Shown here: in pieces, positions 1-7,725 of the stretch
Layout: the number at the start of each line of letters is the position of its first letter
Position numbering within the stretch: position 1 is the stretch's first letter
Translations under genes and position numbers: made by a program
Origin: an uncultured Eubacterium sp.
GTDB lineage: Bacteria; Bacillota; Clostridia; Oscillospirales; Acutalibacteraceae
Reading direction: 5' to 3'
DNA length: 64,000 nt
Assembly: GCA_910583925.1 (NCBI GenBank)
Contig: CAJTZJ010000007.1
Span: forward strand, 1 to 64,000
Notes under the pieces: model-generated
Databases searched by the model: none
What the model saw: only the letters and a program-made list of their open reading frames with translations
Told to the model about the DNA's origin: nothing

Positions 1-238
1 TGATTACAGCAAGCATCGGAATGCTCATAACCTGAAACTGTGCTGCAAGCTCCGGCTGCTCATCAACATTGATTTTGCCGACTTTAACATCGCTTCTATC
101 ATCCGAAATCTCCGATACAATCGGACCTACCATACGGCAGGGCCCACACCAATCGGCATAGAAATCAAGAAGTACGGGCTTATCGGAATTCAAAACTTCA
201 CTTGCGAAATTTTCTTTACTTATTTTAATTACAGACAT
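1..238 (-). CDS. trxA: Thioredoxin (3' end cut by window edge)
   Basis: Cytoplasmic thioredoxin that reduces protein disulfides. The visible N-terminal 79 residues contain the redox motif W30-C-G-P-C34, preceded by the LLDFYADW strand, and the conserved cis-proline region (MSIPM) near the window edge. The start is the ATG at 236-238, with AGAGGAGG just upstream. The rest of the gene runs off the left edge. It is transcribed from its own promoter (271-311), and the neighbouring genes are other thiol-redox genes with the same type of promoter. The family call is secure; its electron donor (a reductase outside the window or the FTR-like protein next door) is inference. Confidence 0.93.
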   Translation of the reverse strand, partial: MSVIKISKENFASEVLNSDKPVLLDFYADWCGPCRMVGPIVSEISDDRSDVKVGKINVDEQPELAAQFQVMSIPMLAVI

Positions 239-270
239 TTTTGTATCCTCCTCTGTTTTGTTATACCATT

Positions 271-311
271 ATTATAACCGATTTTTAATCATAGTTCTGT
301 GATATTGTCAC
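271..311 (-). promoter_or_regulatory. trxA promoter with 13-bp activator-like dyad
   Basis: On the minus strand there is a perfect -10 TATAAT (271-276) but no good -35. In its place lies a palindrome reading GTGATATTGTCAC on the plus strand (299-311), centred 31.5 bp upstream of the -10 centre, which puts it near -41.5. That is the class II activator position used by Crp/Fnr-family proteins. The ccdA promoter has the same arrangement. The identity of the regulator is not visible. Confidence 0.6.
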
Positions 312-355
312 TTATCGCTTTTCTGTTGCGTAATTTGCAATATTGTATGTTAACA

Positions 356-553
356 TTACTTTTCTTTATAGTAGAGCATACAATGGCAAAAGCCTTCAAA
401 ATTTGAATCGGCAATTTGCGCCTTAAACTCCTTACACATACACTTTGTATCATCCGTCTTTTCTATGCGGCAGGGACAATAACCGCCTGTCTTTTTAAGT
501 CCCTCTTTCACTGTTTTAACTATTTCCATATCAGAATTCAATTTGATTTTCAT
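356..553 (-). CDS. Ferredoxin:thioredoxin reductase catalytic-chain-like protein
   Basis: A 65-residue protein with three CxC pairs: C26-P-C28, C38-M-C40 and C56-H-C58. The CPC...CxC...CHC order is the signature of the catalytic subunit of ferredoxin:thioredoxin reductase, where four cysteines hold a 4Fe-4S cluster and two form the redox-active disulfide. The spacing differs from plant enzymes (9 residues between the first two pairs, 15 between the next), as is usual in short anaerobe versions. It overlaps the tlpA-like gene by 4 bp and is the last gene of the ccdA-tlpA-FTR operon. I infer it feeds ferredoxin electrons into the thioredoxin/CcdA/TlpA chain. No variable-chain gene is seen. Confidence 0.72.
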   Translation of the reverse strand: MKIKLNSDMEIVKTVKEGLKKTGGYCPCRIEKTDDTKCMCKEFKAQIADSNFEGFCHCMLYYKEK

Positions 554-1110
554 CTTTCTCCTCCTATCAGTTGTTTAATATAGTTTTCCAAAATGTTCTC
601 ACGCATAGCACCGACTCTTGTATCATAAAGTGAGCCGTCAGCATGAATAAATACGGTTTCGGGAATAGAACGCACACCATAAGTATTGGAGGCATCATAT
701 TCCAAATCATAATACACAGGGAAACTGTAGCCGTTATCAGATACAAATTGTTTGATGCTGCTTTCGGTATCACTCTGTCCGTCGGTAAGATTTATCATAA
801 GAAACACAACATCGTCCTTATATTTCTCATAAAGAGAATTAAATGCCGGCAGTTCGGACTTACACGGACCGCACCAGGACGCCCAGAAGTTTATGACTAT
901 CGGTTTTCCGAAACAATCCGAAAGTTTAACTTCATTCATTTGTGAATCGTAAACCGTGAAATCATCCGCCTGAATAACAGCATCGGAAATTTTATTGTCC
1001 GAAGTACTGTCAATAGAATACTTTTCCGAAAGTTTAGGATAAAGAACTGCAGCCAACACCATAACTGCAGCAAAAACGCACGCAACAATTAACCAAACTT
1101 TATTTTTCAT
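550..1110 (-). CDS. Membrane-anchored TlpA/ResA-like thioredoxin
   Basis: Extracytoplasmic thiol-disulfide oxidoreductase of the TlpA/ResA/AhpC-TSA redoxin class, 186 aa. Residues about 4-24 form a single N-terminal membrane anchor. The thioredoxin fold follows with the active site W79-C-G-P-C83 inside NFWASWCGPC and a downstream IPE cis-proline motif. I chose the ATG at 1108-1110 because GAGGTG lies 7 nt upstream; a GTG at 1125 would overlap the ccdA stop but has no ribosome site. It sits directly after ccdA, its expected electron donor, and overlaps the FTR-like gene at its 3' end, so the three are translationally linked. Confidence 0.88.
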   Translation of the reverse strand: MKNKVWLIVACVFAAVMVLAAVLYPKLSEKYSIDSTSDNKISDAVIQADDFTVYDSQMNEVKLSDCFGKPIVINFWASWCGPCKSELPAFNSLYEKYKDDVVFLMINLTDGQSDTESSIKQFVSDNGYSFPVYYDLEYDASNTYGVRSIPETVFIHADGSLYDTRVGAMRENILENYIKQLIGGER

Positions 1111-1121
1111 TTTAATGCACC

Positions 1122-1790
1122 TCACAATGTAATTGATAATATTGAATTAAGCAGACCAAACGCCATCAAAATTCCCACGATAATCAAAGCAATACCGCTA
1201 ATCAAATTGATTATTTTGTAATGCTTTTTAATAAAGGTAAACGCACCTGAAAGTTTTTCCATAAGAACTGACGATAATATAAACGGAATACCAAGTCCAA
1301 GTGAATATGTCAGCAGTAATGCTGCACCTTTTAAAGCACCGCCTGTACTTGATGCAAGCATCAGTGCAGAGCCGAGAAAAGCACCAACACAGGGAGTTAA
1401 ACTAACGGAATAGATTGCACCGAACAGAAAGGCTGATGCAATTCCTGTTACTTTATAGCTTTTATTCATTCCCTTGAAAAACGGAATACGGAAAATCTCT
1501 AAATAAGAAAGTCCAAACAATATTACGATAACACCTGAAACAATATTCACAATGGTTTGATATTCGGAAAGCAGCTTTCCAAGTGTTCCGGAAAAAACAC
1601 CAAGTGCCGTAAACACAACCGTAAATCCCACAACAAAAGCAATAACCTTAACTATCATTTTAGGACTTTTGCCGTCATCTTTGTTCTGCCCGGCAAAATA
1701 GGAAATATATACCGGCAGCATTGGCAGCATACACGGTGATATAAAAGAAATGATTCCTTCTAAAAATGTAATGATGTAATCCATACGCAT
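1122..1790 (-). CDS. ccdA: CcdA-type thiol:disulfide transmembrane transporter
   Basis: Six-helix membrane protein of the CcdA/DsbD-beta family (222 aa) that carries reducing equivalents from cytoplasmic thioredoxin across the membrane. The two conserved cysteines are C20 (ISPCMLP) and C134 (LTPCVG), each in a Pro-flanked helix start as in the family. It is first in the operon and is followed by its natural acceptor, a TlpA-like protein. The promoter upstream (1816-1856) carries the same dyad as trxA. No cytochrome c maturation genes are nearby, so general extracytoplasmic disulfide reduction is the likelier job. Confidence 0.9.
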   Translation of the reverse strand: MRMDYIITFLEGIISFISPCMLPMLPVYISYFAGQNKDDGKSPKMIVKVIAFVVGFTVVFTALGVFSGTLGKLLSEYQTIVNIVSGVIVILFGLSYLEIFRIPFFKGMNKSYKVTGIASAFLFGAIYSVSLTPCVGAFLGSALMLASSTGGALKGAALLLTYSLGLGIPFILSSVLMEKLSGAFTFIKKHYKIINLISGIALIIVGILMAFGLLNSILSITL

Positions 1791-1815
1791 AATCCTTTCA
1801 TCCGTTTACAGTATT

Positions 1816-1856
1816 ATTATATTCATTTGATTTATCATTTTCCGTGATGTTATCAC
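1816..1856 (-). promoter_or_regulatory. ccdA operon promoter with 13-bp activator-like dyad
   Basis: Minus-strand -10 TATAAT at 1816-1821 and the palindrome GTGATGTTATCAC (plus strand) at 1844-1856. The centre-to-centre distance is 31.5 bp, identical to the trxA promoter, and there is again no consensus -35. The two dyads agree as GTGATRTTRTCAC. Confidence 0.6.
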
Positions 1857-1858
1857 AT

Positions 1859-1904
1859 AAAACGCCTCCTACAGTAGTTTTCACTCTACCATAGGAGGCG
1901 TTTT
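1859..1904 (-). terminator. Intrinsic terminator after the HipA-like gene
   Basis: Inverted repeat AAACGCCTCCT (1860-1870) / AGGAGGCGTTT (1893-1903), followed on the minus strand by TTTT. It lies just downstream of the HipA-like kinase and separates it from the ccdA promoter. Confidence 0.75.
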
Positions 1905-1939
1905 TCAAATATTAATGGAACTAAAAATCAATGTAGGCA

Positions 1940-2995
1940 TTATAATATATATTCTTTGAGCTTTCTCTGCCCATTCAAAATAAAATCAATAATAAACTCG
2001 CTGTCTATCTTAACAGGAATTTTATCCATACAATCAATAATCATTTCTTTTGTAATAACAGGTATTTCAAGAGATTGAAACAGTTCTTTTGCCTTGCCGT
2101 TATTATCAAGAAATTCAAAGAAAAAGCGAAGAATGCCGTCCTTTTCCCTGCTCACATCACTTGGATAACCATTCGCAATAAGAGCAATGTTATTATCATA
2201 ATTCGGCGCAAGAGAAATTAATTTGCCTGTTTCAACATCCCGGAGCAAACCATAATTATTTGTATGCCTATCCATATTATAGCAAATAGAATCGAGATAA
2301 AGCATTTTAAGATAATCAACCGCGATCTCTTTTGACAAGGTCATAAAATAATCAAAGTTATCACTATAATCCTCATTATCACCCATAACCGAACAAACAG
2401 GCTCAAAATTCACCCTGCCATCCGTAAAATCCTTTGTTTTAACATAGCCGTCATCATATTCATAATCAGCCATATTAAATCCAAGTGTTTTACCCAAATT
2501 GCAAATAAAGAGTTCGGAAAAAATCTGATTATTATTACCGCTTTTATACATCCACCACTTGCCGTCAAGCAAACGCCAGCACTTTTCAAAACTACCGATA
2601 TTTGTAAGTTCAGGAGTTCGTGACGGCTTTTGATTAAAGCTATCAGGATCGCCTTTAAGCGCAAGAGTATCAAAAACATTTTCATTGAACTGAACTTCAT
2701 TCCAAGTCAAGCTTTCATCATCCGATTTAAACCAATAATTATCCGTAATTGTAACCGCATTTACAGCAAGTGCGGTATTTGCATCATCACGATTTGCAAG
2801 ACGCAGCACTTTTTTCAACAGGCGGGAATTTGCTCTGTGCGAGTCAATCGCCCTACCCTCAAGCCAAGAGGTAAAATCTTTGCCATTGATAAAATGCAAT
2901 GGCGCAAATTGCTTATCAACATCAACAACTAATCCGTTTTCAATTCGAACAACCTGCCTGTCAGCAGACATTACATATCCATTTGAATCAATCAT
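1940..2995 (-). CDS. HipA-like Ser/Thr kinase-fold protein
   Basis: A 351-residue protein resembling the HipA/CtkA kinase family. Visible elements are a probable ATP-lysine stretch YKSGNNN (about 150-156), the catalytic loop N-M-D242-R-H244-T-N-N247-Y-G, and the metal-binding NYD267NN. The N-terminal 140 residues do not look like the usual HipA N-domain. The start has an excellent AAAGGAGG 7 nt upstream. It lies 67 bp downstream of the unknown 205-aa gene and ends at a terminator, so the two probably form one transcript. No HipB-type antitoxin is visible beside it. Substrate and role (toxin or regulatory kinase) are unknown. Confidence 0.6.
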   Translation of the reverse strand: MIDSNGYVMSADRQVVRIENGLVVDVDKQFAPLHFINGKDFTSWLEGRAIDSHRANSRLLKKVLRLANRDDANTALAVNAVTITDNYWFKSDDESLTWNEVQFNENVFDTLALKGDPDSFNQKPSRTPELTNIGSFEKCWRLLDGKWWMYKSGNNNQIFSELFICNLGKTLGFNMADYEYDDGYVKTKDFTDGRVNFEPVCSVMGDNEDYSDNFDYFMTLSKEIAVDYLKMLYLDSICYNMDRHTNNYGLLRDVETGKLISLAPNYDNNIALIANGYPSDVSREKDGILRFFFEFLDNNGKAKELFQSLEIPVITKEMIIDCMDKIPVKIDSEFIIDFILNGQRKLKEYIL

Positions 2996-3062
2996 AACTT
3001 TACCTCCTTTGCTTGCTTATACTCATACTTTACCATAAAAAGATTAAATAATCAAATCACAA

Positions 3063-3677
3063 TTATTCTTCATACTGTTCGTATTTATACATTCCGACTG
3101 CTTTTAATATTTCTACAACATCATAAATGGATTTACCATCTTTTTCATAGCGTTCACTTTCGCCGGCATTATCTTGAGAAAAATAATCCCACGCAGTAAT
3201 CAGATTATCAGTTTCAGGTATATCAAGAGAATTGAACACATTAATCAATGGCAACAAATCATCTCTTGTATAAGCTTTGATTACATTATATTTATACTTT
3301 CCAATCTCTCTGCCGCTTTGTGACAAGACACCGAAATGAGAAAGTCCATCATTGATAAGTATATCACCAAACTTATCCAGCAAATAGATAATATATTCAT
3401 CCGTAATATTATCCAGATAATAAACATCCATATGCTTACTTTCTAACTGATAAAATCCTTCTTCATTCATTCCGATTATACTTTCATCGGCAATGTTTGC
3501 AGGAATTTCAATAAACAAACAAAATTTGTTACCCTTCTCTATTTTAACAAACTGCTCCATTACTTTGCGGATATTTTCAACACTGATGTTTGCATAAATC
3601 CGATTTCCATTTATTTCATATTCTTCTTTAAGTGCAATATTTCCATTAATTTTAGCACCTTTAATTAAATTGAACAT
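3063..3677 (-). CDS. Unknown protein paired with HipA-like kinase
   Basis: A 204-residue protein of no recognised family, mixed alpha/beta in character, acidic at the C-terminus, without signal peptide or membrane segments. The start is set at the ATG at 3675-3677 because GAGGAAAG sits 5 nt upstream. The same reading frame continues upstream as ...AEDITEWQKPI, then TGA, then LRKDNMF, which may be the decayed N-terminus of a longer ancestor. It precedes the HipA-like kinase on the same strand, so it may be its partner or substrate; this is inference. Confidence 0.55.
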   Translation of the reverse strand: MFNLIKGAKINGNIALKEEYEINGNRIYANISVENIRKVMEQFVKIEKGNKFCLFIEIPANIADESIIGMNEEGFYQLESKHMDVYYLDNITDEYIIYLLDKFGDILINDGLSHFGVLSQSGREIGKYKYNVIKAYTRDDLLPLINVFNSLDIPETDNLITAWDYFSQDNAGESERYEKDGKSIYDVVEILKAVGMYKYEQYEE

Positions 3678-3872
3678 ATTATCTTTCCTCAATCAAATCG
3701 GCTTTTGCCATTCTGTAATATCTTCAGCAATTTCAACTAAATACTAAATAAGTTTTATCATATTCATAATACTCCCTATTCGGAATTAATTTAAAAAAAT
3801 CACAAAAAAATTCCGATATCGGAATTTTCATTACCTTTTTCATAGGCATATTCTAAATAATATTATATTGAA
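3678..3872 (-). promoter_or_regulatory. Control region of the unknown/HipA-like operon with a 22-bp palindrome
   Basis: A non-coding stretch between the Fic gene and the operon. It holds a perfect 22-bp palindrome at 3807-3828 with core TTCCGATATCGGAA, which suits a dimeric repressor better than a hairpin because it has no loop. A short reading frame begins at the ATG 3765-3767 with GGGAG in front and stops after seven codons at a TAG, then stays open in the same frame as far as the TGA before the downstream gene. It may be a leader peptide or a decayed gene start. Confidence 0.4.
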
Positions 3873-3946
3873 TTAATCATCATATGTTACTCTGAAATAA
3901 TCCAGATATTTCTTAAACCTATCCTGTGCGGTCAGGCAGGTATCAA

Positions 3947-4768
3947 TCAAAAAACCTTTTTCACTTGACCATTCTTTAAGACTCTGTAATAAAACAGTTT
4001 TAAATCATCATCAATAATAAAAGGAACAATATTATACTTCAAACATTCCTTAAAAAGTATCAGTCTTCCAACTCTGCCGTTGCCGTCCTGAAATGGATGT
4101 ATTCTTTCAAAATCAACATGAAAAGAAATAATATCTTCTATCGTCTTATTGTCCTTGCTATTATACTTTTCAAGCAGTGCCTTAATTTCATTATGAACAT
4201 TTTCCGGAGATGTTGTTTCCCTGTCTGCAACCTCATTTGGCAGTTTCTTATACTCACCAACAGCAAACCAATCCTTCCGGCTGTCGGCAGTTCCTGATTT
4301 AAGAATAAAGTGCAGTTCTTTAATCAGCTTTTCACTGATCTGCGAATTTGCACAGTCAATGATTTTATCAATGCACCTGAAATGATTAGCCGTTTCAATC
4401 ACATCATCAACATTAACTGTCTGCTCTGTTACGCCAATCGTATTCGTTTCATAAATAAATCTTGTCTGATCGTGAGTGAGCCTGCTGCCCTCCATATGAT
4501 TTGAGTTATAGGTTAGCTCAATCTGAATTTTGTGGTAAATCCCACCTGTAAGATGATTTTCTTTTTGCTCTTTTAAAATATCAAGAAGAGTAGAACTTTT
4601 CTTTTTATTCAACCTTTCAGGTTTAACTGCATTTTCAGGAATATTCCAAATCTTGCCGATAAGAACGGCTCCGTCAACTCTGCCCTCATTACAGTAATTA
4701 CGAACGCTTCGCTCGGAAACGCCCCATTTTTCAGCCATTTGAGAGCTTGTTAAATACTTTTTTTCCAT
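3947..4768 (-). CDS. Class II Fic AMPylase-like protein with N-terminal HTH, probably frameshifted
   Basis: Residues 1-50 form a MerR/excisionase-like DNA-binding module (TSSQMAEKWGVSERSVRNYC). The inhibitory motif S89-N-H-M-E93-G94 follows, placing it in the class with N-terminal autoinhibition. The catalytic motif is H224-P-F-Q-D-G-N-G-R-V-G-R. The Fic fold transfers AMP or related groups to protein hydroxyls. The start is the ATG at 4766-4768 with GGTGAT upstream. Near 3990 the frame shifts: the open frame ends in RVLKNGQVKKVF, whereas one added base restores YYRGLKEWSSEKGFLIDTC and continues to a TAA at 3873-3875, the usual family ending. It is therefore a recent frameshift or an assembly error. 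Confidence 0.8.
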   Translation of the reverse strand: MEKKYLTSSQMAEKWGVSERSVRNYCNEGRVDGAVLIGKIWNIPENAVKPERLNKKKSSTLLDILKEQKENHLTGGIYHKIQIELTYNSNHMEGSRLTHDQTRFIYETNTIGVTEQTVNVDDVIETANHFRCIDKIIDCANSQISEKLIKELHFILKSGTADSRKDWFAVGEYKKLPNEVADRETTSPENVHNEIKALLEKYNSKDNKTIEDIISFHVDFERIHPFQDGNGRVGRLILFKECLKYNIVPFIIDDDLKLFYYRVLKNGQVKKVF

Positions 4769-4794
4769 ATTATCACCAAGATTATTATACCATC

Positions 4795-4849
4795 TTATCG
4801 GCAAAATATCAACGTTACAATTTAATCATAAAAATATTTTTGCCGATAT
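4795..4849. repeat. Inverted repeat upstream of the Fic gene
   Basis: TTATCGGCAAAATAT (4795-4809) and ATATTTTTGCCGATAT (4834-4849) are inverted copies of ATCGGCAAAA with one base length difference, 24 bp apart, just upstream of the Fic start. They look like paired operator sites and could be bound by the HTH of the Fic protein itself (inference). Confidence 0.45.
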
Positions 4850-4880
4850 GTTATATTATCTTTTCATTTATCGTATAAAA

Positions 4881-4918
4881 AAGTCAATACCACTTCTAAA
4901 AAGAATTGGTATTGACTT
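4881..4918 (-). terminator. Intrinsic terminator of the AraC-family gene
   Basis: Stem AAGTCAATACCA / TGGTATTGACTT with a 14-nt loop, followed on the minus strand by TTTTTTATA. It lies 14 bp past the AraC-family stop codon. Confidence 0.8.
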
Positions 4919-4932
4919 CAAAGCATTAATAA

Positions 4933-5826
4933 TTATTTAATCGGTTTAACTGGATACCACAACTCAATATAACCGTATTCCCTATCTCCTCCGTAAATTT
5001 CAAAATTAGGACCGTCAATTCTTTCATATTTGGCAGTCGGCAGCCATTCAGAATAAAATCTTTTCTGAAGATTTTCAAGAACACCGAAAATCTCATCCCA
5101 TTTAAACCTTTCCGAAGGGAATATTGCATAGGTCTGTGACGGAATATGACGAATCTTATACCCCTTAGTATTTGAATTTTCCGAAACAAAGGCACACAGC
5201 ATATAGGAATATGTGTTGCCAAAAGTTTTTCGATAGTTTTCCACACCATGAATTTTACATAAATCCTGCGGCAAAAAATCAGGCAAATCACCTGACGCCT
5301 CAAATAATTTTTCATAATCACCGTTTCTGTGTGATTTCTGCCACAGCTGTGCAGGGCTAATATATTTCTTATTTCCTGATAATGATGCTACTGTCTCAAT
5401 ACCGAAAACATCAAATGCCGGTTTGGTCTCAATTCTGTAATTCATAGGTATTTCTCCTTTTATTGAAATCTGAAAAGAGATTTTCGGATAAATTTTCAAT
5501 GCCGCACCGGATTTTTTCGCTTCCTTCGGTGTAATGCCGTGAACCTTTGAAAAAGCTCTTGAAAAAGAAATCGGCGACTCATATCCGTATTTCATTGCCA
5601 CATCAATCACCTTGGCATCAGACTTCTGCAAATCCAATGCCGCTGCGCTCATACGCCTCCTTCGTATATATTCGGCAAGAGATATGTCCGTAATAAATGA
5701 AAACATTCTCTGAAAATTATAGGATGAACAGCATGCTCTTTGAGCCGCTTCTTCAAAATCAATATTCTCGGACAGATTGTCCTCAATATAATCAAGTGCG
5801 GCATTCATCTTATCTACCCATTCCAT
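4933..5826 (-). CDS. AraC-family regulator with GyrI-like effector domain
   Basis: A 297-residue transcription regulator. Residues about 5-105 hold the two helix-turn-helix motifs of AraC (FEEAAQRACCSSYNFQRMF and VIDVAMKYGYESPISFSRAF). The C-terminal 150 residues are a GyrI-like/effector-binding domain as in Rob-type multidrug or antibiotic sensors. The start is the ATG at 5824-5826 with GGAGAGG upstream. It is monocistronic with its own terminator. The ligand is unknown. A related free-standing GyrI-like domain is encoded at 51358. Confidence 0.87.
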   Translation of the reverse strand: MEWVDKMNAALDYIEDNLSENIDFEEAAQRACCSSYNFQRMFSFITDISLAEYIRRRRMSAAALDLQKSDAKVIDVAMKYGYESPISFSRAFSKVHGITPKEAKKSGAALKIYPKISFQISIKGEIPMNYRIETKPAFDVFGIETVASLSGNKKYISPAQLWQKSHRNGDYEKLFEASGDLPDFLPQDLCKIHGVENYRKTFGNTYSYMLCAFVSENSNTKGYKIRHIPSQTYAIFPSERFKWDEIFGVLENLQKRFYSEWLPTAKYERIDGPNFEIYGGDREYGYIELWYPVKPIK

Positions 5827-5943
5827 GTTTACCTCTCCTTTCATCCCAAGCATACTGTTTTTTTCTCAGAAAGTCGCAACAATTTATGCACAATTTGATA
5901 TAAACAGAAAAAATAGCAAATTTATTTAATAAATAAAAAATAA

Positions 5944-7623
5944 TTACGCAATTTCTTCAAGATACTTTTGCTTTGTTTCTTCAATATATTCAATTACCTG
6001 CTCATAAGCATCCTTGAATTTGAAATTGATTGTTATATTGCCGCCCTCGTGAACAAGGATTGTATCAACAAGTTCCGTTAAAATTGGTCTTGTGAGCTTT
6101 TCAATTCTGCCGTACTGTTTAAAATGCGTAATAAAATCATTCTCTTGTATTATGCCGTTTGAATTGTTTTCAAGTGAGTTCTGCAGTTCCGTAATCTTGT
6201 CATCAAGAGCTTTCATTCGCTCGTTTATCCCTTCTTTGAGTGTCATATACTCCTCTTTGGTGATTGTGCCGTTTTTCCAATCGGGATACAAATCCACCAT
6301 CATATTTTTATATTTATCACGCTCGGCAATATTTTTATCAAGAGATTTTTGAAGCAGATTTGACTGCACAGCATTCTTGCTTTTCAAATCAATTTTTTCT
6401 ATAATCTCATCAAGTTCAAGAGCCGTATCAATCATCGTCTGAATCGTTACAAGCACTGTCTGCTCCAGCTTATCAATCCTGATGGAATGAGGCGTACAAG
6501 CACCGCTGTCCATTTTTCTTGATGTCACACAGCGGTAATATTTATATGTGCCGTAGGAATGATTGTTGGTCTTTTTGCTCATTGCTCTGTGACAGTCTGC
6601 ACATTTTACAAAGCCTGCAAACAAATCAACCTCAGTCTTCTTCGAAGCAGTTCGGGTATTACGATTAAAAAGTGACTGAGCCTTATCAAAGGTTTCCTTG
6701 TCAATAATCGGCTCGTGCGTATTCTCAACAATGATCCATTCATCCTTTGGAATAGAACGGCACTGCTTAATCTTGTAGCTGATTGTTGTGTTCTTGCCCT
6801 GTACCATATTGCCGATATACATTTGATTGGACAGCATACGGCGAACTGTCGAATCACACCACAAGCCATCATTGTTCTGACCGCTTGTATGCTTATAGTT
6901 CCAGCCTTTCATTTTCTTATAGGTAGAGGGATTCAGAATACCAAGCCTGTTAAGTTCTTTGGTAATACCAATAATGCTTTTACCCTCAATAAACCATTTA
7001 TAAATTTGCCGAACAATCGGCGCAGTTTCTTCATCAATAATCAGTTTATGATGATCCTCAGGATTTTTCAAATAACCATAAGTCGGAAATGAGCCGATGA
7101 ACTTGCCCTGTTTTCTGCTGACATTCAGCGTACCACGAACATTAACCGAAGTCGTTGCAGCAACACTCTCATTGATAACATTCTGCACACCTACTGTGAT
7201 ACACTTTGTTGCAGCATTCATACTGTTTGAAATTGAGTCAACACCATTATTGAGCGAAATAAAACGCACCTGTAAGCGAGTAAAAACATCATCAAGATAG
7301 TGCCCTGCATCTGTGTAATTTCTGCCGAAACGAGATAAATCTTTGACAATTACACAGTTGACCTTGCCGTCATAAATATCCGCCATCATTCGCTGAAAGC
7401 CCGGTCGGTCAAAATTTGTACCACTCCAACCATCGTCAATGTAAAAATCGTAAAAATCAATATCAGGATGCTGTTTGAGATATTCCTTTAAAATTTCACG
7501 CTGTGATGTTACGGAATAGCTTTCCTGCTTATCTCCGTCCTCTTTTGACAAACGAATATAAAGAGCAGCCTGCCAGATGTTTTTTCTGTGAGGCTGCTCC
7601 AAAATTTCTTTATACTTATCCAT
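5944..7623 (-). CDS. Large serine recombinase (TnpX/TndX type)
   Basis: A 559-residue site-specific recombinase that moves an integrative element. The N-terminal resolvase domain has catalytic Ser26 in YIRLS, SVTSQRE, and DLSRFGRN. A recombinase domain and a zinc ribbon (CADCHRAM...CVTSRKMDSGAC) follow, then a coiled-coil region and a C-terminal DUF4368-like segment. The start is the ATG at 7621-7623 with GGAGG 6 nt upstream. It has a consensus promoter at 7684-7712 and is followed only by the AraC gene. Its adjacent partners DUF6870 and TnpV are typical cargo of Tn4451-like elements. Confidence 0.92.
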   Translation of the reverse strand: MDKYKEILEQPHRKNIWQAALYIRLSKEDGDKQESYSVTSQREILKEYLKQHPDIDFYDFYIDDGWSGTNFDRPGFQRMMADIYDGKVNCVIVKDLSRFGRNYTDAGHYLDDVFTRLQVRFISLNNGVDSISNSMNAATKCITVGVQNVINESVAATTSVNVRGTLNVSRKQGKFIGSFPTYGYLKNPEDHHKLIIDEETAPIVRQIYKWFIEGKSIIGITKELNRLGILNPSTYKKMKGWNYKHTSGQNNDGLWCDSTVRRMLSNQMYIGNMVQGKNTTISYKIKQCRSIPKDEWIIVENTHEPIIDKETFDKAQSLFNRNTRTASKKTEVDLFAGFVKCADCHRAMSKKTNNHSYGTYKYYRCVTSRKMDSGACTPHSIRIDKLEQTVLVTIQTMIDTALELDEIIEKIDLKSKNAVQSNLLQKSLDKNIAERDKYKNMMVDLYPDWKNGTITKEEYMTLKEGINERMKALDDKITELQNSLENNSNGIIQENDFITHFKQYGRIEKLTRPILTELVDTILVHEGGNITINFKFKDAYEQVIEYIEETKQKYLEEIA

Positions 7624-7654
7624 AGCGTACCTCCATAAGTTCAGTTGAACGTAT

Positions 7655-7679
7655 GGCAATATGCAATTTTTCTACACAA
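7655..7679 (+). repeat. Left copy of 21-bp inverted repeat
   Basis: ATGCAATTTTTCTACACAA lies in the recombinase 5' leader, at the predicted transcription start. Its inverted copy at 8853-8877 matches with a 17-bp perfect core and one mismatch over 21 bp. Together they enclose DUF6870, the integrase fragment and tnpV. Confidence 0.65.
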
Positions 7680-7683
7680 GCAG

Positions 7684-7712
7684 ATTATAACATACCGCCA
7701 TATTATTTTCAA
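7684..7712 (-). promoter_or_regulatory. Promoter of the serine recombinase
   Basis: Minus strand: -35 TTGAAA (7707-7712), 17-bp spacer, -10 TATAAT (7684-7689). Transcription should start within the left inverted repeat. Confidence 0.65.
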
Positions 7713-7725
7713 TGAGTAAATTTTG

